Source of the DNA: Bradyrhizobium sp.
Lineage (GTDB): Bacteria > Pseudomonadota > Alphaproteobacteria > Rhizobiales > Xanthobacteraceae
DNA length: 39,626 nucleotides
Direction: 5' to 3'
Assembly (NCBI GenBank): GCA_018971675.1
Contig: JAGXAF010000005.1
Span: 1-39,626, forward strand
A program made the translations under genes and the position numbers. Below, piece by piece: positions 17,340 through 25,171 of the stretch (its first letter is position 1; each line of letters begins with the position of its first letter). Below the pieces are notes generated by a model. The model saw nothing but the letters and a program-made list of their open reading frames with translations. It searched no databases and had not been told where the DNA came from.

Positions 17340-18335
17340 TCATCCCCGGAAATTCATGTTTCGCAACACGAAGCAGGCCCCGCCAGCGCGACGGATGCGA
17401 TTGCAGAGATCGTCCGCCTCAGGCCGCGTGTCGGCGCCGATCCGCACCTGATAGAAGGGGTGTCGACCGCGATTTCGCAACACCGAACTGAGCAGGCTCG
17501 GATCACGATCGCCGATCACGGCACCCAGATGTTTGACGGCGCGGGCATACATCGCCAGCGCCTTGTCGCGATCAAAGCCTGCCGCGAGCTGCACGCCCCA
17601 AAGCCGCGCGGCGCCGAGCTTCACATGCGCTTCCAGCTGGGTAACGAACGGATTGGGCGCGCGGCGCAGCAGCGCCATCAGTTCGCGACAGCCGAGCCTC
17701 GCCCGGGCGGACGGTCGCTCGGATGGCTTGCCGCTCTTGCTGGCGGCCGCCCAATCATCGACGGTCGTACCGGTGATGGCGAGGACATAGTTGCGCGTTT
17801 CCTGTGGCATGCTGCCGGAGCCGTTGAGCCATTCCTGCACCCGGCGAGGTCCGGCATTGTAGGCCGCCGCAGCCAGCCCGAGATTGCCAAACTGGTTGCG
17901 TAACTCATTCAAGAATTCCGCCGATTTCGGCAACGCCTGCACGGGATCGAAGGGATCGAGCAGCCGGCGTTCGCTCGCGGTGCCCGGCATGAATTGCGCG
18001 ATTCCCTGGGCGCGCTGGCCGCTGCGGGTAACCGGTCCCACGGCATCGGACTGAAAGCGGCTCTCCTGCCATATGACCCGTGCGAAAAACTCCACCGGCA
18101 GGTCCTGCGATTTCGCTGCCGATTCGATCATCAGGCACATCGCCTCCCGGGTGCCGGCATCGCCGGTCTCCTTGACCGTGGCGCTGGAGATGGCGAGTTC
18201 TTCGACGCTCGGCTTGATGAAACGGCTGCCGGCCGGCATCTCCTGCGCGATCGTCCGCGAGCCGAGCATCGCCGCGACCACGCAGAGCGCCATACGCCAA
18301 CCGGACCCCACCCGCATCGTCATACGGCCATCCAT
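17340..18335 (-). CDS. Lytic murein transglycosylase with SPOR-like tail
   Basis: A 331-residue exported enzyme that would cleave glycan strands of peptidoglycan. Residues 1-31 form a signal peptide (GWRMALCVVAAMLGSRTIAQ). The SLT domain follows, with catalytic Glu91 in VIWQESRFQS, then GIAQFMPGTA and AAAYNAGPRRVQEW, all family signatures. The last 40 residues (FYQVRIGADTRPEADDLCNR and onward) resemble a SPOR repeat that might bind denuded glycan at the division site. Two cysteines in the tail could form a disulfide. The ATG at 18335 has GAG nearby; ATGs at 18320 and 18314 would also keep the signal peptide. Confidence 0.9.
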   Translation of the reverse strand: MDGRMTMRVGSGWRMALCVVAAMLGSRTIAQEMPAGSRFIKPSVEELAISSATVKETGDAGTREAMCLMIESAAKSQDLPVEFFARVIWQESRFQSDAVGPVTRSGQRAQGIAQFMPGTASERRLLDPFDPVQALPKSAEFLNELRNQFGNLGLAAAAYNAGPRRVQEWLNGSGSMPQETRNYVLAITGTTVDDWAAASKSGKPSERPSARARLGCRELMALLRRAPNPFVTQLEAHVKLGAARLWGVQLAAGFDRDKALAMYARAVKHLGAVIGDRDPSLLSSVLRNRGRHPFYQVRIGADTRPEADDLCNRIRRAGGACFVLRNMNFRG

Positions 18336-18542
18336 CCGTCAGCTCGCCTGCCCCCTCCAGAGCGGATTGTAACCCGCTATGCGGCGATCATGGCGCGTAT
18401 GTGGGGCATTCACCACGACTCTGCCGGCAAATCATCCAGATCACAGCGGGGATCGGTTTACGTTAATGCCGCTTTCCGCCGGGCCTGCCCTTCCGCGAGG
18501 ACCGAAGCGGAGTAATGTTCCGCCCTTGTTGGGAGCTTACCG

Positions 18543-18893
18543 ATGCAGGATCGACGGCAGACCACGCGTAACAAGGTGCTCTATGGCGGCGTCGCGGAAA
18601 CCGGCCAAGCTGGTTCGGCAAGGGGTTGCGTCGTCCGCAATATTTCGGAAAAAGGCGCCAAAATCGAATTCAGCAACAAATTTGCGACGGATCGGATGTC
18701 GCTGACCATTGCGCGCAAGGGTCGCTCCTTCCTCGCCAAGATCGTCTGGTGGCGCGACAATTTCGTCGGCGTCGCCTTCTCGGATACACCGCCTACACCG
18801 CCGGTTTCCGATCTCGACGAGCGGCTGCGCAAGAGCGAAGCCAAAAAGCGTCAGCTGCAGCGTCGCATCGAGGAACTGCTGAGCGAAAGCTGA
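18543..18893 (+). CDS. PilZ domain protein
   Basis: A 116-residue probable cyclic di-GMP receptor. The PilZ binding signature is present: Arg5-x3-Arg9 (RRQTTRNK) and the NISEKG motif matching [D/N]xSxxG, followed by beta strands including LAKIVWWRDNFVGVAF. After the domain comes a charged helix rich in Arg, Lys and Glu (residues 88-116) that could form a coiled coil. The ATG at 18543 follows GGGAGCTTACCG. It is a single-gene unit, not near the window's diguanylate cyclase. Its output target is unknown. Confidence 0.9.
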   Translation: MQDRRQTTRNKVLYGGVAETGQAGSARGCVVRNISEKGAKIEFSNKFATDRMSLTIARKGRSFLAKIVWWRDNFVGVAFSDTPPTPPVSDLDERLRKSEAKKRQLQRRIEELLSES

Positions 18894-18926
18894 CACGCCG
18901 AGCGGCTTGCGCGACGGCGCCGCTGG

Positions 18927-19283
18927 CTATGCGCGAACATAGACCCATGCCGAATTGCCGGAGCGGAGCCGCACCAGGATCCGCTTGTAGTCCGCGACCT
19001 CGTATTGGTCGGCGGCCTTTAATTCGGCGTCCGTGATCCGGAACATTCTGCCCTTCACTTGATCGTCCGGGTTATCGCTCGGCTCCACGATCGGATGGAA
19101 CCGCTTGCCGCTGGTTCTCACGACTTCCGGGTCGGTGATTTCGATCAGGGACTGACGATATCCGGGCATGGCATCGTCTTGCCCCTCCAGCAGACGGCCG
19201 AACGAGGCCAATTGCACGTCGTCCTGTTGCAGCGTGCCGTATGAAAACAGCAGGACGGTTCTATCCCCCGACATCGTCGTCAT
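18927..19283 (-). CDS. Gamma-glutamylcyclotransferase-like (AIG2/GGCT) protein
   Basis: A 118-residue AIG2/GGCT-fold protein. The glycine-containing loop FSYGTLQQDDVQ near the start is the substrate-binding signature. MPGYRQSLIEI and DQVKGRMFRIT follow, then DQYEVADYKRILV. GGCT enzymes release 5-oxoproline from gamma-glutamyl peptides, but small bacterial members are often unassigned. I choose the ATG at 19283, with GGAG just upstream; the ATG at 19274 and longer forms up to 19337 are possible. It is divergent from the MFS gene by about 90 bases. Confidence 0.82.
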   Translation of the reverse strand: MTTMSGDRTVLLFSYGTLQQDDVQLASFGRLLEGQDDAMPGYRQSLIEITDPEVVRTSGKRFHPIVEPSDNPDDQVKGRMFRITDAELKAADQYEVADYKRILVRLRSGNSAWVYVRA

Positions 19284-19373
19284 GCGCTCCGTGACCCGGT
19301 CCATGCGCAGGATACGAGTACCCACGCCCAAAACCAACTATCTGCTCCCGGTCAAATGCGATAGCCCATTAAA

Positions 19374-20795
19374 ATGTCGACTACTGTGATCGAGCCCGCC
19401 GATGGCCTGCCCCAGCCACAGCGTAACTGGGCGATCCTGACCATCGGGCTCGGCCTCGTCATGTCGGTGATCGACGGCTCGATCGCCAATGTCGCGCTAC
19501 CCACCATCGCCGGAGCGCTGCATGCAAGCCCGGCGTTTTCGATCTGGATCGTCAACGGCTATCAGCTCGCGATCACGATTTCGCTGCTGCCGTTGGCCTC
19601 GCTCGGCGAAATCATCGGTTACCGCCGCGTCTATCTGGCCGGGCTTGTACTGTTCACGCTGGCGTCGGTGTTTTGCGCGGTCTCGCACACCCTGTTGCTG
19701 CTGACGGTCGCGCGCATCATGCAGGGATTCGGCGCAGCCGGCATCCTGAGCGTCAACGCCGCGCTGGTCCGCTACACCTACCCGCGCGCGCAGCTCGGGC
19801 GCGGCATCGGCATCAATGCACTGGTGGTCGCGGTTTCCGCCGCGGTCGGCCCGACAGTCGCCGCGGCCATTCTGGCGGTCGGGACCTGGCCCTACCTGTT
19901 CGCGATCAACATCCCGATCGGGATCGTCACACTGGCGCTGGGTTGGCGCACCTTGCCGCACACGTTGCCGGCCGGCCGCAGCTTCGACTGGCAAAGTGCG
20001 GGTCTCAGCGCGGTGACCTTTGGTCTCGGCATCGCCGCGATCGACAGCGTCGGCCATGGTGAATCGGCATTGTTGTGCCTGACCGAGTTCGGCATCGCTG
20101 TCGGCGCCGGACTCATGCTGGTAATCCGGCAGACGCATATGGCTTCGCCGCTGCTGCCGGTCGATCTGCTGCGCATCCCGATTTTTGCGCTATCGATTTC
20201 GACCTCGATCGCCTCGTTCTGCGGCCAGATGCTGGCCTTCGTTGCCATTCCTTTTTATCTCGAAAGCCATTTCGGATATTCGGCGGTCGAAATGGGCCTT
20301 CTGATCACGCCCTGGCCCATCGCGGTGGCGTTCGCGGCGCCGCTGGCGGGGCGGCTGGTCGAACGCTATCCGGCCGGGCTGTTGGGCGGCATCGGGCTGA
20401 CGCTGTTCGCGTGCGGCCTCGGCACATTGGCGTTGATGCCGGTCAACCCGAGTTCGTTCGACGTGATCTGGCGCATGGCGCTGAGCGGCGTGGGTTTCGG
20501 TCTGTTCCAGACCCCCAACAACCGCACCATGATCGCGGCGGCTCCGCGCGAGCGCAGCGGCGGCGCGAGCGGCATGCTGGGCACGGCGCGGCTGCTTGGC
20601 CAAACCACCGGCGCTGCGCTGGTGGCTTTATTCCTGGCACGGTTTCCATCCGCGGGCACGCAGATCTCGCTGCTGACGGGCGTCGGCTTTGCCCTGCTCG
20701 GAGCAGCACTGAGCATGCTTAGATTGTCGCCGGCGGGCGCGCGAGGCGCGGAACGGGTACGGGTTCGCGACGACCAGCGCATGAAAGGCGAATGA
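19374..20795 (+). CDS. MFS transporter, DHA2 (14-TM drug:H+ antiporter) type
   Basis: A 473-residue inner-membrane exporter. The start has GLVMSVIDGSIANVALPTIA, typical of DHA2 members, then motif A-like LGEIIGYRRVYLAG, and IMQGFGAAGILSVNAAL. About 14 hydrophobic segments are visible, ending near residue 445, with a short basic tail. DHA2 proteins usually export drugs or toxic compounds using the proton gradient; the substrate is unknown here. No membrane-fusion partner (EmrA-like) is adjacent. The ATG at 19374 lacks a strong ribosome site. Transcription ends at the shared hairpin before clpA. Confidence 0.92.
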   Translation: MSTTVIEPADGLPQPQRNWAILTIGLGLVMSVIDGSIANVALPTIAGALHASPAFSIWIVNGYQLAITISLLPLASLGEIIGYRRVYLAGLVLFTLASVFCAVSHTLLLLTVARIMQGFGAAGILSVNAALVRYTYPRAQLGRGIGINALVVAVSAAVGPTVAAAILAVGTWPYLFAINIPIGIVTLALGWRTLPHTLPAGRSFDWQSAGLSAVTFGLGIAAIDSVGHGESALLCLTEFGIAVGAGLMLVIRQTHMASPLLPVDLLRIPIFALSISTSIASFCGQMLAFVAIPFYLESHFGYSAVEMGLLITPWPIAVAFAAPLAGRLVERYPAGLLGGIGLTLFACGLGTLALMPVNPSSFDVIWRMALSGVGFGLFQTPNNRTMIAAAPRERSGGASGMLGTARLLGQTTGAALVALFLARFPSAGTQISLLTGVGFALLGAALSMLRLSPAGARGAERVRVRDDQRMKGE

Positions 20796-20903
20796 CAGCG
20801 ATCGCGATTGCCCGCTCCCGACCGATTACGCCAGCGACAAGGCCGCTCCGGCCCCTCGAACGCATTTCGTCCGAGCAAATCAAACCCTTTCTGCCAAAAA
20901 CAA

Positions 20904-20936
20904 CAAAGCCGGCGGTCTTGCGACACGCCGGCTTTG
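20904..20936. terminator. Bidirectional terminator between MFS gene and clpA
   Basis: CAAAGCCGGCG (20904-20914) and CGCCGGCTTTG (20926-20936) form an 11-base stem. On the minus strand it is followed by TTGTTTTT, giving a classical terminator for clpA; on the plus strand CTTTTC follows. Confidence 0.85.
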
Positions 20937-20955
20937 CTTTTCGGACATTCGCGGT

Positions 20956-23352
20956 TCAGGCCTTGACCAGCGGGCCCTTCGAAGCTGGGCCCTTGAAACC
21001 GCCCGGCCTGGACTTGCGCTTGCGCGCGACCGGCAGCTTTTCCGGCTTGGGCGTGACCGGTCCTTCGACGAATTCGAAGCCGATCTTTTCGGCGCCGGCT
21101 TCCGTCGCCGCCTCGTCCTTGGTCAGCACGACGCGAACATGACCGCCACCCTTGAGGTGGCCGAACAGCACCTCGTCCGCCAACGGCTTCTTGATGTGCT
21201 CCTGGATCACACGGGCCATCGGCCGCGCGCCCATCTGCTCGTCGTAACCATGCTGCACCAGCCATGCCTTGGCAGGCTCCGACAGCTCGATGGTGACGTC
21301 CCGATCGGCAAGCTGTGCTTCAAGCTGCAGCACGAACTTCTCGACCACCATGCCGATCACCTCGGTATTGAGGTGCCCGAACGAAACCACGGCGTCGAGC
21401 CGGTTGCGGAACTCGGGCGCGAACTGCCGGTTGATCGCTTCGCGATCGTCGCCTTCCCGCTTGTTGCGGGTGAAGCCGAACGCCTGGCGGGCGAGATCGG
21501 CGGCCCCTGCATTGGTGGTCATGATCAGGATCACGTTGCGGAAGTTAACCTGCTTGCCGGTGTGGTCCGTAAGCCGGCCATGATCCATGATCTGCAGCAG
21601 CACGTTGTAGAGATCCGGATGCGCTTTCTCGATTTCGTCGAGCAACAGCACGCAATGCGGATGCTGATCCACGCCATCGGTGAGCAAGCCGCCCTGGTCG
21701 AAGCCGACATAGCCGGGAGGCGCGCCGAGCAGGCGCGACACCGTGTGCCGCTCCATATATTCCGACATATCGAAGCGGATCAGTTCGAGGCCGAGCGCGG
21801 CGGCGAGCTGCTTTGCGACTTCGGTCTTGCCGACGCCGGTCGGCCCGGAGAACAGATAGGAGCCGATCGGCTTTTCCGGCTCGCGCAGGCCAGCCCGCGC
21901 CAGCTTGATCGAAGCCGACAGCGCGTCGATCGCCGTGTCCTGGCCGAACACCACGCGCTTGAGCGTCTGTTCGAGATGCTTGAGCACTTCGGCATCGTTC
22001 TTCGACAGGCTCTTGGGCGGTATCCGCGCCATGGTCGCGACTGTGGTCTCGATTTCCCGCAAGCCGATGGTCTTCTTGCGTTTGTTTTCCGATACCAGCA
22101 TCTGCGCCGCGCCCGACTCGTCGATCACGTCGATCGCCTTGTCCGGCAGTTTGCGGTCGTGGATGAAGCGCGACGATAGCTGCACCGCGGCCTCGATCGC
22201 CTCGTTGGTGTATTTCAGCCGGTGATAGTCCTCGAAATACGGCTTCAGCCCCTTGAGGATCGCAATGGCGTCCTCGACGGTCGGCTCGTTGACGTCGATC
22301 TTCTGGAACCGGCGCACCAGCGCACGGTCCTTTTCGAAGTGCTGGCGATATTCCTTGTAGGTCGTCGAACCCATGCAGCGAATCGTGCCCGCGGCCAACG
22401 CCGGCTTCAGCAGATTGGAGGCATCCATCGCGCCCCCGGAGGTCGCACCGGCGCCGATCACGGTATGGATTTCATCGATGAACAGGATGGCGTTCGGGTG
22501 CGCCTCCAGTTCCTTCAGAACCTGCTTCAGCCGCTCCTCGAAATCTCCGCGATAGCGGGTACCCGCCAGAAGGGTGCCCATATCGAGCGCGAACACAGTC
22601 GCCGCCGACAGGACTTCCGGAACCTCGCTGTCGACGATGCGCTTGGCGATGCCCTCTGCAATCGCGGTCTTGCCGACGCCGGCTTCGCCGACGAACAGCG
22701 GATTGTTCTTTTGCCGGCGGCACAGCACCTGGATCGCGCGCCTGATCTCGGCATTGCGCCCGATCACCGGGTCGATCTTGCCGTCGCGCGCTTTCTTGTT
22801 GAGGTTGACGCAATAGGTATCGAGCGCCTCGCCTTTCTTTTTGGGCTCCTCATTACCCTTGGTCTCGGTCTCCTCATCGACGCCGCGCACCGGCCGCGCC
22901 TCGGAAACACCGGGGCGCTTGGCGATGCCATGGCTGATGTAATTGACCGCGTCGTAACGGGTCATGTCCTGCTCCTGCAGGAAATAGGCGGCGTGGCTCT
23001 CGCGCTCGGCAAAGATCGCGATCAGCACATTGGCACCGGTCACTTCCTCGCGGCCGGACGACTGGACGTGAATGACCGCACGCTGGATCACGCGCTGGAA
23101 GCCGGCGGTCGGCTTGGCGTCATCGGCCCCTTCGGTAACCAGGTTCTCGAATTCGGTCTCAAGATAATTGACGAGGCTGGTTCGCAGCTTGTCGAGATCG
23201 ACACTGCAAGCACGCATCACCGCCGCTGCATCGGAGTCGTCGATCAGCGACAGCAGAAGATGTTCGAGCGTGGCGTATTGGTGATGACGCTCGTTTGCAA
23301 TCGCAAGCGCACGATGCAATGATTGTTCAAGGCTCTGAGAAAAAGTCGGCAT
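20956..23352 (-). CDS. clpA: ATP-dependent Clp protease ATP-binding subunit ClpA
   Basis: An AAA+ unfoldase that feeds substrates, including N-degron proteins delivered by ClpS, into ClpP. The 798 residues have the Clp N domain (1-145), a first AAA module with Walker A GEAGVGKT (222-229) and Walker B FIDEIH, and a second with GPTGVGKT (503-510) and [11 protein letters not shown]. The expected ClpP-docking loop carries FGF instead of the E. coli IGL. The last 30 residues form a basic tail ([11 protein letters not shown]). The ATG at 23352 follows AGAGGACACGA. clpS lies 362 bases upstream, so separate regulation is possible. Confidence 0.97.
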   Translation of the reverse strand: MPTFSQSLEQSLHRALAIANERHHQYATLEHLLLSLIDDSDAAAVMRACSVDLDKLRTSLVNYLETEFENLVTEGADDAKPTAGFQRVIQRAVIHVQSSGREEVTGANVLIAIFAERESHAAYFLQEQDMTRYDAVNYISHGIAKRPGVSEARPVRGVDEETETKGNEEPKKKGEALDTYCVNLNKKARDGKIDPVIGRNAEIRRAIQVLCRRQKNNPLFVGEAGVGKTAIAEGIAKRIVDSEVPEVLSAATVFALDMGTLLAGTRYRGDFEERLKQVLKELEAHPNAILFIDEIHTVIGAGATSGGAMDASNLLKPALAAGTIRCMGSTTYKEYRQHFEKDRALVRRFQKIDVNEPTVEDAIAILKGLKPYFEDYHRLKYTNEAIEAAVQLSSRFIHDRKLPDKAIDVIDESGAAQMLVSENKRKKTIGLREIETTVATMARIPPKSLSKNDAEVLKHLEQTLKRVVFGQDTAIDALSASIKLARAGLREPEKPIGSYLFSGPTGVGKTEVAKQLAAALGLELIRFDMSEYMERHTVSRLLGAPPGYVGFDQGGLLTDGVDQHPHCVLLLDEIEKAHPDLYNVLLQIMDHGRLTDHTGKQVNFRNVILIMTTNAGAADLARQAFGFTRNKREGDDREAINRQFAPEFRNRLDAVVSFGHLNTEVIGMVVEKFVLQLEAQLADRDVTIELSEPAKAWLVQHGYDEQMGARPMARVIQEHIKKPLADEVLFGHLKGGGHVRVVLTKDEAATEAGAEKIGFEFVEGPVTPKPEKLPVARKRKSRPGGFKGPASKGPLVKA

Positions 23353-23714
23353 TCGTGTCCTCTATGGCCTCCGGCCATCATATCGCCTTCCAGCGCGCCG
23401 GTTATCATGATCCCTACTATGCCCGGCTATCATGATCGTCGTTGCCCGATCAGGCAATAACAACCTTTATCACAACAGCCTTTACCATAGTCATATAGTT
23501 GCGCAGGGTCGCGGGGAAAGACTGGTTCCGTCAATTGTTTACGCACCGCCAAACGCGCGGTTTTCCCCACCAAAACGGCCTTGCATTCCCTGAAAGCAGG
23601 CCGGAATCGATTCGGCACCTGTCCAAGGCAGAATTTCCAAGGCAAAATTCGTTCCGGACTTGAGGGATAACCGGCCGCCGGAACGGCAGATCAGCCGCCA
23701 ATCGATCCAGCGGG
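23353..23714 (-). promoter_or_regulatory. Repeat-rich leader between clpS and clpA
   Basis: No gene is seen in these 362 bases. Upstream of the clpA start are three related blocks: CCGGCCATCATATCG (23371-23385), CCGGTTATCATGATC (23398-23412) and CCGGCTATCATGATC (23423-23437), spaced 27 and 25 bases. Next comes a near-palindrome TTGCC-CGATCA-GGCAA (23442-23457), then AACAACCTTTA and AACAGCCTTTA (23459-23469, 23474-23484), 15 bases apart. Nearer clpS is a 14-base tandem duplication, TCCAAGGCAGAATT and TCCAAGGCAAAATT (23622-23649). The blocks look like operator or leader elements for clpA; no binding protein is known to me. Confidence 0.4.
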
Positions 23715-24038
23715 CTACTTCTTTTCCATCACGCATTGCAAAGGATGCTGGTGCTTGCGCGCGAAATCCATCACTTGCGTCACCTTGGTCTCGGCAATCT
23801 CGTAGGTGAACACGCCACACTCCCCGATTCCATGATGATGCACGTGGAGCATGATCTTGGTCGCGGCTTCGACGTCCTTCTGGAAGAATTTCTCCAATAC
23901 GTGGACGACAAACTCCATCGGGGTGTAGTCGTCGTTCAGGATCAGCACCCGGTACAGGTCGGGACGCTTGACCTTTTGCTTGACCTTGGTGATGACTGAC
24001 GTGGCCGGGTCGCCGGAACTGCTCTCGTCATTACTCAT
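23715..24038 (-). CDS. clpS: ATP-dependent Clp protease adaptor ClpS
   Basis: A 107-residue adaptor that binds N-end-rule substrates and hands them to ClpA. The substrate pocket and ClpA-binding surface are intact: [20 protein letters not shown], then [22 protein letters not shown]. The first 28 residues are a flexible, Ser/Lys-rich tail, as usual for ClpS. I use the ATG at 24038, but its ribosome site is poor; in-frame ATGs at 24083 and 24104 and beyond would give longer N-termini without recognisable conservation. clpA follows on the same strand after a long leader. Confidence 0.94.
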   Translation of the reverse strand: MSNDESSSGDPATSVITKVKQKVKRPDLYRVLILNDDYTPMEFVVHVLEKFFQKDVEAATKIMLHVHHHGIGECGVFTYEIAETKVTQVMDFARKHQHPLQCVMEKK

Positions 24039-24476
24039 CCGCGGAGCGGATGCGGCGGTTCGGGGTGGTGCGGATCTGGACATTAGTTGTAGCAGTTGCA
24101 GCATGGCGCAGCTATTCGAACTCCCCCACGGAAAACCCGTCAGCCGCCGGGCAACAGGTAGCGCTCCCAAGCGAGCGGCTAAACCACCGCTCCCTTCCGC
24201 ACCCCGTGCTTCGGCCTGCATCGACAACGGGAATATGGATCGGCTACGGCCTCACCGCAAGCGCGCAAATAGCCGCCGGTTGCGATCTGCGGCCGGTCCA
24301 AAGCCGGGTTCGGCGACCTTCCGAAGGTCATCGATTCCCGTCGATTTGACGGCAATAGGGTTGGTCAGCGCTTAAGCGCATTCCGCATCGCGCAATGGTT
24401 TCCAACAAACCGGACCCGATACGAAAATGCCCGACCGCAGTGGCCGGGCATTTGTTTTGGTCATCGCGTCGAGCGA
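24039..24476. other. Intergenic region upstream of clpS with three dyads
   Basis: I see no convincing gene in these 438 bases. The part near the phasin gene holds a perfect palindrome GACCTTC-C-GAAGGTC (24315-24329), a dyad CCGTC-GATTT-GACGG (24338-24352), a 12-base palindrome GCGCTTAAGCGC (24368-24379) and the phasin terminator (24425-24453). The 270 bases next to clpS show nothing distinctive. The clpS promoter should lie here but I could not place it. Confidence 0.4.
24425..24453 (-). terminator. Terminator after phasin gene
   Basis: AAATGCCCG (24425-24433) pairs with CGGGCATTT (24445-24453), extended inside by two more pairs after one mismatch. On the minus strand the stem ends in ATTTTCG. 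It lies 24 bases beyond the phasin stop. Confidence 0.7.
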
Positions 24477-24785
24477 TCAGTTGGCGACCGCCGGACTAAA
24501 CTTGGCGGCAACGCTTTCCAGCGGCTTGAAGGTTTGCCTGGCGAGATCCGTATAGAGGCCCGCGATCTTCTGCGACTCGGCCACGAACGTTTCGTAGGCG
24601 GACTTGGCGTATTCGGTCTGCACTTCCAGCGCCTTGTCGATCGACTTCACGCCGGACAGCTTCTCGACAAACGACTTAGTGTCTTCGAAGGATTTCCTGG
24701 TGTAGTCGCCGTAGGCGGTTGCAATCGCCTGGACGCCGCTTTGCAGAGAAGTCCCGTATTGCTGAATTTCTTCAACCTTGATCAT
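24477..24785 (-). CDS. Phasin family protein
   Basis: A 102-residue small amphipathic helical protein of the phasin family, which coats polyhydroxyalkanoate granules. Typical features are the N-terminal IKVEEIQQYG, the helix GVQAIATAYGDYTRKSFED and EVQTEYAKSAYETFVAESQKIAGLYTDLAR, with no cysteine. The ATG at 24785 follows AAAGGACACCAC. It has its own terminator and a promoter carrying two PhaR-like operators, which strongly supports the link to polyhydroxybutyrate metabolism. Which of the several Bradyrhizobium PhaP paralogues it equals cannot be decided here. Confidence 0.93.
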   Translation of the reverse strand: MIKVEEIQQYGTSLQSGVQAIATAYGDYTRKSFEDTKSFVEKLSGVKSIDKALEVQTEYAKSAYETFVAESQKIAGLYTDLARQTFKPLESVAAKFSPAVAN

Positions 24786-24850
24786 GTGGTGTCCTTTCCC
24801 TGACGGGTGTTTGACAAATCAGCGGGAGATCCCGGCTCCCTGTCACCATC

Positions 24851-24900
24851 GATATAGTGCACCGCACAATAGAGTCAAGGATTTTTGTGCGACGCACAAA
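24851..24900 (-). promoter_or_regulatory. Phasin promoter with two PhaR-like operators
   Basis: On the minus strand TTGACT (24878-24873), a 16-base spacer and TATATC (24856-24851) form a good sigma70 promoter about 65 bases before the phasin start. TGCACCGCACAA (24858-24869) lies in the spacer and TGCGACGCACAA (24888-24899) just upstream of the -35 box; the two are 30 bases apart in the same orientation. Both fit the TGC-N3-GCA type bound by PhaR repressors, and the motif TGCRNYGCASMA that I recall for Bradyrhizobium PhaR. Confidence 0.65.
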
Positions 24901-25171
24901 TCGCCAACCTTACGTCAAACCCCGTAATTCCCAGCAATGGTTACTTAACCTTTTGGAAACTCCGGCCCCCTAACCTGATTCCGTCGCTGTTCCCGGCTTG
25001 TCGAAAAAGTTTTTGCAAACAGTCGGTTAGATAGATCAGCGGTCCGATTGCCCCTTCGCCGGCAATGCCAACGCGGATCTGGGCGGTTCGGGCCAGGAAA
25101 ACGCAGCCCGCTGGGCATAATTTGGCCTCACGAACGGGTGAATGAGGCAGAAAATGGGGACGAGGAAGTTG
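24901..25171. other. Intergenic region between phasin promoter and dacA-like gene
   Basis: This stretch is upstream of the carboxypeptidase gene on the plus strand. I see a single CtrA half-site-like TTAACC at 24950-24955 without a partner, and a GTTTTTGCAAACAGT-like block near 25011, but no promoter I can defend. In-frame ATGs at 25142 and 25154 belong to possible longer forms of the downstream gene. Confidence 0.3.

Noticed and set aside
21139..23322. Two long plus-strand open frames (346 and 366 codons) opposite clpA
   Set aside because: Low-complexity His/Arg/Asp-rich products with no family resemblance; clpA is unambiguous.
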